DNA of 64,000 bases from Scalindua_A sp046757465 (GCA_046757465.1 JBHHYH010000009.1:4599-68598), one strand, 5' to 3'. Positions 1-8,786 are shown, counted from the stretch's first letter. Numbers and translations are program-made. The notes: generated by a model from the letters alone, not told the origin.

Positions 1-570
1 AAGACCAAATAGATACTTGGCATAGTATTTACTTACTAACAGTGGTGCCATTATGAAAATGAAACCAAGTACAATACCACTATAAATTATTCTGTTTGTT
101 ACCTTAAGTTTTGTGATATGAAATCTATCAAAAATACGAAGTGTATCCAGGAGTTCTGCCGTTAGAAACAAGCCAGGCATTATTGTTGCAAAGGCTAAAC
201 TAGTCCCCAGATAAAGTTCTATTGGATTTTCCGGTAAACCAACATACTTCCAATTAGCAAGATGCAAGTTGTAAAGCTCAAAGAGGAGCCATATTACTAC
301 AGAAAGTGGAAGTTGTAGCAGGAAATTTTTTCTCCTATTGCAAATGAGTGAATTCCCTTTTAATTTGAATATTACAGCATCTATTAAGAATACGTATCCC
401 CACCAGCATAAGGGTGTCGTCCATATGCTTATGCGGTGTGCTAAGTAGAAGTTATGTTGAAGAACAACCCCAAGTTCAGCCAATAAGATTAAGAAAATAC
501 CAATCCAGCCGTGTAATTTAAACTTATTACTTTTCGCTGTTTCACATCTTGTATTATCTGAAACTGTCAT
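1..570 (-). CDS. Unknown multi-pass membrane protein, 3' end outside the window
   Basis: I do not recognise the family. From the ATG at 570 the frame stays open for 190 codons and runs off the left edge, so the C-terminus is missing. Five hydrophobic stretches can be seen, at about residues 21-38, 50-69, 83-101, 118-142 and 160-179, joined by short loops. This pattern is that of an integral inner-membrane protein. The N-terminal 18 residues are polar and there is no cleavable signal peptide. No Shine-Dalgarno sequence stands out before the ATG. It is separated by about 300 bases from the tRNA genes on the same strand and by a terminator, so it is probably a separate transcription unit. The function cannot be inferred. 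Confidence 0.7.
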   Translation of the reverse strand, partial: MTVSDNTRCETAKSNKFKLHGWIGIFLILLAELGVVLQHNFYLAHRISIWTTPLCWWGYVFLIDAVIFKLKGNSLICNRRKNFLLQLPLSVVIWLLFELYNLHLANWKYVGLPENPIELYLGTSLAFATIMPGLFLTAELLDTLRIFDRFHITKLKVTNRIIYSGIVLGFIFIMAPLLVSKYYAKYLFGL

Positions 571-833
571 ATTTTGATTATGGCTTTAATGTCCAACAAA
601 AAAAGATCATAATTGAATGGGAAGGCCTTATTAGAAATTGCAGATACAAACGCCATTCCTATTTAAAGGCAATTGTCTATGACTTATCACGATACACAAT
701 ATTGCGAAATTAGCAGCAACCTTTAGTATTATCAAGTGAAATTTTTAGGGTATATTTCAAGCCCGTACTCCGGAACAAAAACATGTTTTGGAATTCCAAT
801 GTTGCCACTGATTATACAATGACATAATGTAAG

Positions 834-867
834 AAAGCCTTATACTTATGATTAAGTATAAGGCTTT
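834..867 (-). terminator. Perfect 15-bp hairpin, probable terminator of the rpsB-frr-tRNA unit
   Basis: Arms 834-848 and 853-867 are perfect complements around a four-base loop. Read on the minus strand the stem is followed by TTTCTT, and on the plus strand by a T run, so it could stop transcription both ways. It lies just after tRNA-Glu and before the membrane gene, which fits an intrinsic terminator. Apart from this hairpin I see nothing definite in the roughly 300 bases between 571 and 875. Confidence 0.8.
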
Positions 868-875
868 TTGTAATT

Positions 876-950
876 TGACCCCATGGGGATTTGAACCCCA
901 GTTGCCGGGATGAAAACCCGGTGTCCTAGGCCAGGCTAGACGATGGGGCC
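876..950 (-). tRNA. tRNA-Glu (anticodon UUC)
   Basis: The minus strand folds into a cloverleaf whose seven-base acceptor arms pair with one G-U. The anticodon loop reads TTTTCAT with TTC in the anticodon position, and the T arm has GGTTCAAAT. The discriminator base is A, and CCA is not encoded. It is the last gene before the terminator at 834-867. Confidence 0.97.
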
Positions 951-967
951 AGATATCATTACTTAAG

Positions 968-1040
968 TGAGGGCAGAAGGGCTCGAACCTTCGACACCCG
1001 CCTTAAAAGGGCGGTGCTCTGCCAACTGAGCTATGCCCCC
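968..1040 (-). tRNA. tRNA-Lys (anticodon UUU)
   Basis: A standard 73-base cloverleaf on the minus strand, with anticodon loop CTTTTAA closed by a perfect five-base-pair stem and T arm GGTTCGAGC. CCA is not encoded. Its 5' end lies only nine bases after the frr stop codon, so it is very probably cut out of the rpsB-tsf-pyrH-frr transcript together with tRNA-Glu. Confidence 0.97.
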
Positions 1041-1049
1041 TGATTTGAA

Positions 1050-1610
1050 TTATATCTTCAATATTTCTTCTGACTTTTTAGCTAGTATTTCATCCAGCTT
1101 GGCTTCGTATTCATGTGTAGATTTTTGGATTTTTTCTTTAGTCTTTTTCGCCTCATCCTCCGTTAATTGTGATTCTTTTTCCTCTTTATCAACATGTTTG
1201 TTGGCTTCACGTCTTATATTCCTAATAGCTACTTTGGCTTCCTCTGCCATTTCCTTTATCTGGGAAACGATTTTTCCTCTTCGCTCCTCATTCAATGGCG
1301 GTATAGGAATACGGACGACTTTTCCATCAGAATTCACCGTTAATCCCATCTCTGATTGTAATATTGCCTTCTCTATACCTTTAATAACGGACGGGTCAAA
1401 AGGCCTTATTACTATTACTTGCGGTTCTGGTGCAGTTATATTAGCAAGTTGTTTTATTGGAGTATGAGAACCGTAATAATCAACTTTGATATTCTCAACA
1501 AGACCTGGTGCGGCGCGACCTGTTCTTATACTCTTTAACTCCTCTTTCATTATTTCTATAGTTTTCCCCATCTTTTTCTTGGCCTCAGTTTGTATCTCTT
1601 CAGAAGACAT
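1050..1610 (-). CDS. frr: Ribosome recycling factor
   Basis: RRF works with EF-G after termination to split the ribosome into subunits and free the mRNA. The 186-residue product has the usual family length. It shows the conserved N-terminal SIRTGRA segment, the central hinge around APEPQVIVIRPFDPS and the VRIPIPPLNEERR motif, followed by the charged C-terminal helix of the three-helix bundle. The ATG at 1610 directly abuts the pyrH stop codon, so the two are translationally coupled. The order rpsB-tsf-pyrH-frr is widespread in bacteria. Identification is secure. Confidence 0.98.
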   Translation of the reverse strand: MSSEEIQTEAKKKMGKTIEIMKEELKSIRTGRAAPGLVENIKVDYYGSHTPIKQLANITAPEPQVIVIRPFDPSVIKGIEKAILQSEMGLTVNSDGKVVRIPIPPLNEERRGKIVSQIKEMAEEAKVAIRNIRREANKHVDKEEKESQLTEDEAKKTKEKIQKSTHEYEAKLDEILAKKSEEILKI

Positions 1611-2336
1611 CTAATTATTCCCTATGTACGTGCCGATTTTGCTACCTATTACGGCCTTCTCAATATTATGTTTTTTTCTAAGATTAAACACAATTATTGG
1701 GAGATTATTTTCCATACTTAAAGATATGGCAGTAAAATCTATTATTCCAAGTTTTTTTTCTAATATATCCATATACTTTAATTTTGTATACTTCTTAGCG
1801 TTCGGGTTGGTTAACGGATCATCAGAGTATACACCATCAACCTTTGTTCCTTTAAGAAAAATATCAGCCTCAATTTCTATTGCTCTTAGCGCTGCTCCAG
1901 TATCTGTTGTAAAATAAGGATTTCCAGTCCCACCAGCAATAATAACTACATAACCTTCTTTAAGACAATTCAGGCATTTTTGTGCACCGTACGGTTCTAC
2001 AATGTTCTGGATTTGTATTGCACTCAAGACACATGCTGGTATTTTTAGTTTTTTAAGTGAATCTTGAAGGATAATTGCATTAATGACTGTAGCAATCATA
2101 CCCAATTGATCAGCACGAGTACGGTCAATACCTGACTTACTTAATATTGCTCCTCTTATAATGTTACCACCACCAACAACTATTGCAATTTCAACTCCAG
2201 TATTTCTTACATTCCTGATTTCTCTTGCTATAGCAGCAAACTTTGCATCATCTATGCCAGACGAACTCTCAGGGCAAAAACCCTCACCACTAATTTTTAA
2301 AAGAACACGTTTGTATCTTTTCTTGCGTTTGGGCAT
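1611..2336 (-). CDS. pyrH: UMP kinase
   Basis: This hexameric, bacterial-type kinase phosphorylates UMP to UDP with ATP, feeding pyrimidine nucleotide and cell-envelope sugar-nucleotide synthesis. The 241-residue amino-acid-kinase fold begins with the phosphate-binding KRVLLKISGEGF. It also contains VVGGGNIIRG (about 54-63) and GTGNPYFTTDTGAALRA (about 136-152), which bind nucleotide and UMP. It has no relation to eukaryotic UMP/CMP kinases. It sits between tsf, 157 bases upstream, and frr, immediately downstream. The longer gap before it holds a small inverted repeat. Confidence 0.98.
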   Translation of the reverse strand: MPKRKKRYKRVLLKISGEGFCPESSSGIDDAKFAAIAREIRNVRNTGVEIAIVVGGGNIIRGAILSKSGIDRTRADQLGMIATVINAIILQDSLKKLKIPACVLSAIQIQNIVEPYGAQKCLNCLKEGYVVIIAGGTGNPYFTTDTGAALRAIEIEADIFLKGTKVDGVYSDDPLTNPNAKKYTKLKYMDILEKKLGIIDFTAISLSMENNLPIIVFNLRKKHNIEKAVIGSKIGTYIGNN

Positions 2337-2438
2337 TATTTAACGGGATGAAGGTTTACTACAGCACCTCAAGGCGATAAATATTGTTAAACACAGTGGT
2401 ATACAAGGAATACCTTCCTTTACCGTTCCCTGACGACT

Positions 2439-2475
2439 TTGATAACCAAAATGAACCGCGGAATAAAGTTATCAA
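2439..2475. other. Inverted repeat in the tsf-pyrH spacer
   Basis: An eight-base inverted repeat (TTGATAAC at 2439-2446 and GTTATCAA at 2468-2475) encloses 21 bases that contain the palindrome CCGCGG. It is the only structured piece of the 157-base spacer. It could attenuate read-through or protect mRNA ends. It has no T run on either side. Confidence 0.35.
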
Positions 2476-2493
2476 TTATTAATTGCAATGATA

Positions 2494-3081
2494 TCAGTCT
2501 CCTATCTTGAATCTTACGAAACGATTGATCCTGATATTTTCACCAAATTTTGCTTTTGCGTTATCTAACAGATCTTTTACGGTTTGATCATTATCTTTTA
2601 TGAATGGTTGTCCTAATAAGCATTTTTCTTTATAAAAGTTTTCCATCTTCCCTTCGACAATTTTTTCCCTTATATTTGAAGGTTTATCTTGAAATTCTTC
2701 TTCATAGCTCTTCCTTTGGTCCTCTATAATTTCTTGAGCAATATCTTCCCTGCTTACAGATATGGGATCAGTTGCAGCTACCTGCATACAGAGGTCTTTT
2801 ACTAAGGCTGTGAATATCTCGTTTCTAGCTACAAAATCCGTTTCGCAATTTATTTCGATCAAGACACCTATCTTACCATTAGTGTGAATATACGAACCTA
2901 TTCTGCCCTCCGGCGTGCCACGCGAATCTTTTTTAGCTGCTTTTGCAAGACCTTTCTTTCTTAGAAATTCTGCTGCTTTTTCAAATACTCCATTCGATTT
3001 TTCAAGTGCATTTTTACAATCTAGAATACCCGCACCAGTTTGATTTCTTAATTCCTTTATGTTCGACGCATCTATAGCCAT
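2494..3081 (-). CDS. tsf: Elongation factor Ts
   Basis: EF-Ts exchanges GDP for GTP on EF-Tu. The start is the ATG at 3081, eight bases after the ribosome binding site AGGGAG. A TTG six codons upstream has no such site. The 195-residue product has the N-terminal UBA-like helical domain with LRNQTGAGILDCKNAL and the signature NCETDFVARNE that contacts EF-Tu. It is a short-form EF-Ts, near 200 residues like that of Thermus rather than about 280 as in E. coli, with most of the second dimerisation subdomain missing. It follows rpsB by about 100 bases. Confidence 0.97.
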   Translation of the reverse strand: MAIDASNIKELRNQTGAGILDCKNALEKSNGVFEKAAEFLRKKGLAKAAKKDSRGTPEGRIGSYIHTNGKIGVLIEINCETDFVARNEIFTALVKDLCMQVAATDPISVSREDIAQEIIEDQRKSYEEEFQDKPSNIREKIVEGKMENFYKEKCLLGQPFIKDNDQTVKDLLDNAKAKFGENIRINRFVRFKIGD

Positions 3082-3187
3082 TACAGTAACTCCCTGCAAA
3101 TATTTCTCTTAAATTTTGTAGGTAAAAAGGTTTCTTAAGGAAGGATTATTAATAGATGTTTTATTTCGTGGAGAGTAAAAGTACAAT

Positions 3188-3913
3188 CTAAGCACTTTCT
3201 TGCAAAACCTTGTCGTCTTCGCCCGCCTTAACTGAAGGTTGTCCCTCTAATACAGCATCGGCTATTTTACTCAAGAAGAGTCTTATCGACCTGATAGCGT
3301 CATCATTTCCAGGTACACATATATCTATTAAATCCGGATTACAATCTGTATCAGCCAGGCATATTGTAGGTATCCCCATTTTATTTGCTTCTTTTATTGC
3401 TATATGTTCTTTTTTGGGGTCTACAACAATCAACACAGACGGTAGCTTGTCCATTCTCTTTATACCTTCCAGGTTTTTTCTAATTTTTTTCTTTTCACGA
3501 GTAAGTGATGAAATTATTTTTTTACTGTATCCTTGAATTGAACCATTATTTTCAATTTCTTCTAACTCTTCAAGTCTTTTCAATCGCTTACGAATTGTCT
3601 CAAAGTTTGTTAATGTACCACCGAGCCACCTCTCGCTAACGTAGTGCATATTACAACGCTTTGCTTCGGTGACAATCGTATCTTTTGCTTGCCATTTTGT
3701 GCCTACAAAAAGGACTTCTTTTCTGCTACCAGAAAACTTTACAAGGAACTTGTAGGCGGTAATTAATCCCCTGACTGTTTCTCTCAAATTGATTATGTGA
3801 ATTAGGTTACGCTTCCCAAGAATAAATGGTTTCATCTTAGGATTCCATCGGCTGCTCCTATGTCCAAAATGAAACCCCGCATCAATTAACTCTTGAAGAC
3901 TTACAATTGACAA
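3188..3913 (-). CDS. rpsB: Small ribosomal subunit protein uS2
   Basis: uS2 binds the back of the 30S head-body junction and is needed to seat bS1. The 241 residues match the family length. They include LIDAGFHFGHRSSRWNPKMK near the N-terminus, the coiled-coil insertion at about 100-155 and the VVDPKKEHIAIKEA and PGNDDAIRS signatures. The start codon is TTG at 3913: GGAG stands six bases upstream and no better-placed ATG exists. It heads the rpsB-tsf-pyrH-frr group. About 100 AT-rich bases separate it from the radical SAM gene and could carry its own promoter. Confidence 0.97.
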   Translation of the reverse strand: MSIVSLQELIDAGFHFGHRSSRWNPKMKPFILGKRNLIHIINLRETVRGLITAYKFLVKFSGSRKEVLFVGTKWQAKDTIVTEAKRCNMHYVSERWLGGTLTNFETIRKRLKRLEELEEIENNGSIQGYSKKIISSLTREKKKIRKNLEGIKRMDKLPSVLIVVDPKKEHIAIKEANKMGIPTICLADTDCNPDLIDICVPGNDDAIRSIRLFLSKIADAVLEGQPSVKAGEDDKVLQESA

Positions 3914-4016
3914 ATATTACTCCTTTTATCTCCTTTGTTTAAAAGACTTTTTCGTATATTAAAATAATAACATATATGTCTAGAATTTTTTACTATACAA
4001 CCTTTTTATTAATATA

Positions 4017-5246
4017 TCAACAACTAACTAATGATTCCTCTTTTGATATGTTATCATACCTTTCAATAGGCACAGGCAAGCTTACGTCCGGTGGAAGGGG
4101 GTCTATATATTTTCTTCTGTAAGCCTTGCTTTGCATACGACATGTAGGATAACGCTTACTGAAATCAGGATGGGTAACCATCTTTTTCCATATGGCCTGT
4201 ATTGGCATATCACGTACATTACCAAAATTTATCGGATTAAAATCGCATGGATTAATATCGCCATAAGCGGTCATATAAAACTGTGATTGAGCACCATAGC
4301 ATCCAACACCCTTTGGAGAATTTATTAAAGCCATTGCATTTACACCCATAGGATGATCCATTTCATGATATTTCTTTGCCAGAGCAATAAGCTGCTTCCT
4401 GTCATCAGGACTAAGAATTTTAGAAGCATCCTTTAAAAACCTGCCTGAAGGTATACAATCAAATATCGTAACTTCAGAAAACTCTTGTTCTTGTGCGATT
4501 TTCAGTAATTTTTCAACGTAACCCTCTCTAATTCCCTCACTAGTGGCATAGGTGGAAATTCCTGTCAGGATTCCAGCCTCTCTACACTTTGCAGCGCCCT
4601 CAAATGCTTTCTCATAACATCCTGGTACAACCCTGAATTCGTTATGTAACGCCGGCTCACTACTATCAATAGATATATTGATCGACGCTAGTCCTGCTTT
4701 CGCCAGCTTCTTTACATTTTCTTCTGTTAGTAAGAGGCCATTAGTGAAAATCATAGCAATGGCTTTTGATTTATCTACATATTCGATTAGCTCAAAGAGT
4801 TCTTCACGTAATAAAGGCTCTCCCCCAACAAGGATTATGAGACTTGCGCCAAGGTCTAAAGAACCATCGATTACGGTCTTAATCTCTTCTACAGCAAGTT
4901 CTTTTTTAGAAGGATCAATAAATGGGTCTGCGCTGCAGTGTATGCATTGACATTGACATTTGTGAGTTATAGCTAAATTAGCTGTTACAGGAAACGCCAT
5001 TTTATTTAGCATCATTCTAAGTTTTCTAGTAAGGAAGCGCATCCCCGCTTCACTTGGAAATGGAGGGTTATAAATATTATAAACATTTCCACCATTAACT
5101 TTTGCTATTACCTTTAACGTATTAAGCTTATTAAAAAACTGATCGACGTAAGACTGCATCATTTCTCCTAATGCGCCTCCTGCTTTTCCAACAATCTTGC
5201 CATTTTCAATCTTGGCATCTATATGCAGAAAATCGAAAGTCGTCAT
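4017..5246 (-). CDS. Radical SAM protein with SPASM-like C-terminal region
   Basis: A 409-residue enzyme predicted to cleave S-adenosylmethionine to a 5'-deoxyadenosyl radical. The [4Fe-4S] motif CX3CX2C is Cys97, Cys101 and Cys104, with an extra Cys99 inside it. GGEP, the SAM-contact motif, is at 141-144. Towards the C-terminus Cys316, Cys334 and Cys369 lie in a GCYGAQ...GDINPCDFNP...FGNV context typical of SPASM or twitch domains that hold auxiliary clusters. The first 90 residues are an N-terminal extension without recognisable domains. It begins inside the stop codon of the oxidoreductase gene (ATGA overlap) after a strong GGAGGGA site, so the two are coupled. The substrate is unknown. 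The lipid A genes just upstream suggest, but do not show, an envelope-lipid or sugar substrate. Confidence 0.85.
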   Translation of the reverse strand: MTTFDFLHIDAKIENGKIVGKAGGALGEMMQSYVDQFFNKLNTLKVIAKVNGGNVYNIYNPPFPSEAGMRFLTRKLRMMLNKMAFPVTANLAITHKCQCQCIHCSADPFIDPSKKELAVEEIKTVIDGSLDLGASLIILVGGEPLLREELFELIEYVDKSKAIAMIFTNGLLLTEENVKKLAKAGLASINISIDSSEPALHNEFRVVPGCYEKAFEGAAKCREAGILTGISTYATSEGIREGYVEKLLKIAQEQEFSEVTIFDCIPSGRFLKDASKILSPDDRKQLIALAKKYHEMDHPMGVNAMALINSPKGVGCYGAQSQFYMTAYGDINPCDFNPINFGNVRDMPIQAIWKKMVTHPDFSKRYPTCRMQSKAYRRKYIDPLPPDVSLPVPIERYDNISKEESLVSC

Positions 5247-6283
5247 ACAATTCCCTCCGAAACATTAAACCTTGCTAGTTCCAAATTTTTTTTGATTTCG
5301 TCCTTTATGATAGAGGCAGTTTTTATGGCTTTGACCCCTTCTTCTCCTGAAACAACTGGATTTTTACCATTTTTTATACAATTTACAAACGATTCGATTT
5401 CTTTTTTCAATGGTTCCTGATTATCCATTTTTATCCGCTCAATTTTCAATAAATCTCCAAATACAAAACTCTTAAGATCTTTGATTGTAGAAACATCCCT
5501 ATCCTCAATATTGATGGATTTAAGGGTCAGTTTAGGAGATTTCTTATAAATCATAGCTTCTTGCTTTTGATAATCAAGCGAAATATAGGAATCCTCCGAA
5601 AATAAGCGGATTTTTCTCATTGGCTCAAAAGAAACCCTGCTTGCCGTAATATTTGCCACACAACCATTTTCAAATTGAATACGTGCATTTGCAATATCTT
5701 CCTTGTTGGATATAACATTTACGCCAACTGCATCTATCTTTTTTACCTTAGACTTAGATAGGTAAAGTATAATATCTATATCATGAATCATCAAGTCTAA
5801 AACCACACTTATATCAGCAGAACGGAAGGTAAATGGACTTAATCTATGACATTCTATGAACTTCAAGGACACATCGAGTTTTTGGATTGCTTGTATGGCA
5901 GGATTAAATCTTTCTACGTAGCCTGGTTGCAATACTGTGTTGTTACTTTTGCTTAATCTTATTAATTCTTCTGCCTCAGATAATGTTCCCGTCATAGGCT
6001 TTTCTACTAATACGGGAATACCGTTTTTAAGTAACTCTTTGGTAATCTCATAATGAGACTTTGTAGGTACAACAACACTAACAGCATTAACTTTATCCAA
6101 GATTTCTTTGTATGAGTTATAATATTTGGTATTATAACGTTGTGCTGCCTCCTCACCTCTTTCTTTGCTAATATCTACAATCCCCGCAAGGCTTACATCT
6201 GGCATATCAGAATAAATACGCGCATGCTCTTTACCAATATGGCCTACCCCTATAACCGCAATCTTTAATTTTCCTGAATTCAT
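5243..6283 (-). CDS. Gfo/Idh/MocA-family oxidoreductase, possible UDP-GlcNAc 3-dehydrogenase (GnnA-like)
   Basis: An NAD(P)-dependent sugar dehydrogenase. The N-terminal Rossmann fold starts with IAVIGVGHIGKEHARIY, and the family EKP motif is at residues 94-96. The C-terminal half contains the conserved DLMIHDIDIILYL stretch with the catalytic-type histidine and aspartates. I chose the ATG at 6283, seven bases after the lpxA stop. A GTG at 6301 overlapping lpxA is the alternative, and neither has a good Shine-Dalgarno site. In Acidithiobacillus and Leptospira an enzyme of this family beside lpxA oxidises C3 of UDP-GlcNAc before amination to the diamino sugar of some lipid A types. The position next to lpxA makes that role plausible, but the aminotransferase partner is not in the window. 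Confidence 0.75.
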   Translation of the reverse strand: MNSGKLKIAVIGVGHIGKEHARIYSDMPDVSLAGIVDISKERGEEAAQRYNTKYYNSYKEILDKVNAVSVVVPTKSHYEITKELLKNGIPVLVEKPMTGTLSEAEELIRLSKSNNTVLQPGYVERFNPAIQAIQKLDVSLKFIECHRLSPFTFRSADISVVLDLMIHDIDIILYLSKSKVKKIDAVGVNVISNKEDIANARIQFENGCVANITASRVSFEPMRKIRLFSEDSYISLDYQKQEAMIYKKSPKLTLKSINIEDRDVSTIKDLKSFVFGDLLKIERIKMDNQEPLKKEIESFVNCIKNGKNPVVSGEEGVKAIKTASIIKDEIKKNLELARFNVSEGIV

Positions 6284-6290
6284 TGACTTT

Positions 6291-7109
6291 TTATGCCACA
6301 CTTGTTAACGCTAACCTTAAGGATTCTCTATACCTACCCGATTTCCCTTTATCAACATTTCTAAAAAAATCTGTCAGTACCTTCACTTCAGGTAATAAGT
6401 TCTTCTGATTTTCAAATTCAGATAGGATCTGACCCCTGTTCAATGTTTCTGAACGAAATAGTTGTTTGAATGCCTCCTTTATGACATTAATCTTATCTTG
6501 TGAAAAACCCGCTCTTTCTAACCCGATTGCATTAACCTGTCGCACTTTAGCGGGGTTACCTTCTACTATCATGTAAGGTGGTACATCCTGGACAATTCTC
6601 GTGAGCCCGCCAACATAAGAATACTGACCAATAGTTACGAACGGTTGTATACCCGCGAGCCCCATCAATTTTGCATATTTTTCTATCTTTACATGACCTC
6701 CTAAAAGGACACCGTTAGCCACAAGAACGTTGTCTTCAATGACACAATCGTGTGCTATATGTGAACATGCCATAAAATAATTGTTGTCGCCTATAAGTGT
6801 TTCACCCCCTCCTTTTTCTGTTCCTGTATTGATTGTGACACATTCCCTGATAACGTTGTTACTTCCAATTATAAGTTTTGTCTGTCCGCCGCGGTACTTC
6901 AAATCCTGAGGCTCAGAACCTATCACAGCATTAGGAAATATTACGTTATTATTGGCTATTGTGGTATTACCGGTAATGGTAACATTATTGAAAATAATGT
7001 TACCATTGTCAATTTTTACGTGTTCATCTATTACCGAAAAAGGTCCTATCTCTACATCTTTTCCAATCTCCGCCTTTGGATCAATTATAGCTGCTGAATG
7101 TATCTTCAT
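6291..7109 (-). CDS. lpxA: Acyl-ACP--UDP-N-acetylglucosamine O-acyltransferase
   Basis: LpxA catalyses the first, reversible step of lipid A synthesis, moving a 3-hydroxyacyl chain from acyl carrier protein to the 3-position of UDP-GlcNAc, or to the 3-amino group in diamino-sugar organisms. The 272 residues are near the E. coli length of 262. The N-terminal two thirds are hexapeptide repeats of a left-handed beta helix. The catalytic region MACSHIAHDC carries His117 and His120, and GGHV has His139. The block VQDVPPYMIVEGNPAKVR and a helical C-terminal domain follow. It lies between lpxC, 187 bases upstream, and the oxidoreductase. lpxD and fabZ, often found here, are absent. Confidence 0.96.
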   Translation of the reverse strand: MKIHSAAIIDPKAEIGKDVEIGPFSVIDEHVKIDNGNIIFNNVTITGNTTIANNNVIFPNAVIGSEPQDLKYRGGQTKLIIGSNNVIRECVTINTGTEKGGGETLIGDNNYFMACSHIAHDCVIEDNVLVANGVLLGGHVKIEKYAKLMGLAGIQPFVTIGQYSYVGGLTRIVQDVPPYMIVEGNPAKVRQVNAIGLERAGFSQDKINVIKEAFKQLFRSETLNRGQILSEFENQKNLLPEVKVLTDFFRNVDKGKSGRYRESLRLALTSVA

Positions 7110-7296
7110 TTATTTTATACTCTTTGGTCAAATTCTTTATAAAAACTTATACACAAAAATAAAATTTATTTAAAAACACACATTTCAGCGGACTCTTTTG
7201 ACAAGTTTAAGTAATTGAGCCTATCGGCTGATAGTCAATTTGTTTAGCTAAATAGTTTTATGCCGTAACCATGTCATTTATGGTGGTATGTTTAGC

Positions 7297-8169
7297 CTAA
7301 TTATTTATTTGATTTTTAGATATTTCAATAATTTTTTTGGCCATACACGCGTTTAGATAATGTCCTGATTTGGTTGCAACTATACGAGCATTTAATTCAA
7401 GATTCGTTAGATAAAGGTCACCAATAATGTCCAAAATTTTATGCCTAACGCATTCATTTGGGAATCTTAAGTTGGCGGGGGTCATGGATAGTGGTTTTGT
7501 TATAGTACCGTCTTCGTGTAAAATAAGGCTATTATCATCAGTTACGCCCTTTCCCAGTCCCTTCTTTTTGAATTCTTCAACAACGCTGCTTAAACCCCAT
7601 GTTCTGGCAGATGCTATTTGAGTGCTAAAATTGCTTTCTGTCATTTCAATTTCAAAACATTGTCTATTTAAGAATGAGCCATTGAAATCAAGGATGTAAG
7701 AAAGAAATAGCCCCTTATTATATGGTAAAGCTATAATACTTGCATCACCGTTGCTTACTCTTAATTCTTTTTTTAAATAGAAAGTCTTTTTTGGTTTTTC
7801 AAGGGGGATTATCCCAGTACCTTTTAGCAACTGAGTAAATATAAGAGAACTGCCATCTCCTGCTGGCACTTCGTTGCCGTTGATTTCTATTTCTATGTTA
7901 TCGATACCAAGTCCAGCTAAAGCAGCCATCAGATGTTCTATGCTTTTTATTCCTACCCCCTTCTTTTTTAATGATATCTGTCGCTTTGAGTTAGAGACTG
8001 TTTCAACACTTGCTGGTATCTTTGGATGGCCTTCAATGTCGGTACGTACGAAATTTATGCCTGTATCGACTGAAGAAGGTTTGAAACAAAGCTTGACTTC
8101 CTCACCAGTAAACAACCCAATTCCAGAATACTCTACGACCCTTGAAATTGTTCTTTGTTGATTTTTCAA
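7297..8169 (-). CDS. lpxC: UDP-3-O-acyl-N-acetylglucosamine deacetylase
   Basis: LpxC is the zinc-dependent deacetylase that commits UDP-GlcNAc to lipid A. The zinc ligands are visible as His79 (in SIEHLMAALAGLGIDN), His243 and Asp247 (in VRHKILDIIGDLYL). Glu78 is the general base, and the later catalytic histidine is His270 in TKSGHYLNA. Length (290) is close to the family norm of about 300 for the unfused form, so this is not the LpxC-FabZ fusion of Bacteroidetes. The start is a TTG at 8169 overlapping the ompH stop (TTGA), with an AAGGGG ribosome binding site before it. Presence of lpxC and lpxA argues for a lipopolysaccharide-bearing outer membrane. Confidence 0.96.
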   Translation of the reverse strand: MKNQQRTISRVVEYSGIGLFTGEEVKLCFKPSSVDTGINFVRTDIEGHPKIPASVETVSNSKRQISLKKKGVGIKSIEHLMAALAGLGIDNIEIEINGNEVPAGDGSSLIFTQLLKGTGIIPLEKPKKTFYLKKELRVSNGDASIIALPYNKGLFLSYILDFNGSFLNRQCFEIEMTESNFSTQIASARTWGLSSVVEEFKKKGLGKGVTDDNSLILHEDGTITKPLSMTPANLRFPNECVRHKILDIIGDLYLTNLELNARIVATKSGHYLNACMAKKIIEISKNQINN

Positions 8170-8786
8170 GATTCTTTTTTCCCCTTTTCCTTAAGATAAT
8201 TCGCATTTAAACTCTCAATTACTTTTGATGTAACGTCTACGGCTTTTGAATGATATAATACGGTTCTGATGCCTATCTTAAATTGTAAATCAGAAATCTG
8301 TCCACTCTTTAACTCTGGTTCTTCTTTTTTGATAATGAGATCAAATCCTTCTTTTATCCCCATAGCTTCAACTTCTTTTACTACCGTATCATAAACCATC
8401 TCAAATAATTCTTTATATCGCCTTAGCAATCGCCTCTCAGCAAATTTCGCATAACCTTCAAGCTCCACGTTTTTTCTTTCCAACAATTCTTCATTTTTCC
8501 TTCTACTCTCACTACCTAAATCTAGTAATTGTGTCTCTTCATCTAAACTTATTATATCTTTCTTTTTTTTGTTTATTTCGTTTTGGAATTGCTTCTCTAA
8601 ATCCTTTAACTCCTGGTCGAGATCTTTTCTTTTTTCATACTTTTCAAACACTCCACTTATATCAACGACACCAATCTTAAAATTTCCTGCAACAGCATTC
8701 GCCGGTACTATCTTTAAGATAGTGAAACTTATTAGAAAGGTAAGAAAAAAGATTATAAACGGTATTCTAACAAAAGAGGTTTTCAT
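8166..8786 (-). CDS. skp: OmpH/Skp-family periplasmic chaperone
   Basis: Skp-type proteins hold unfolded outer-membrane proteins in the periplasm and deliver them to BamA. The 206 residues start with a positively charged end, a hydrophobic core at about 8-30 and an AVA-G type cleavage site near 33. A short beta segment (KIGVVDISGVFEKYEKRKDL) follows, then a long charged coiled coil from about 55 to 130. A beta segment near 140-180 completes the trimerisation body. It follows bamA by about 50 bases on the same strand and its stop overlaps the lpxC start. The order bamA-skp-lpx is typical of Gram-negative bacteria. Confidence 0.9.
   Translation of the reverse strand: MKTSFVRIPFIIFFLTFLISFTILKIVPANAVAGNFKIGVVDISGVFEKYEKRKDLDQELKDLEKQFQNEINKKKKDIISLDEETQLLDLGSESRRKNEELLERKNVELEGYAKFAERRLLRRYKELFEMVYDTVVKEVEAMGIKEGFDLIIKKEEPELKSGQISDLQFKIGIRTVLYHSKAVDVTSKVIESLNANYLKEKGKKES

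Noticed and set aside
1033..1467. Plus-strand open frame of 144 codons opposite frr
   Set aside because: Antisense to frr, and it overlaps the end of the tRNA-Lys gene.
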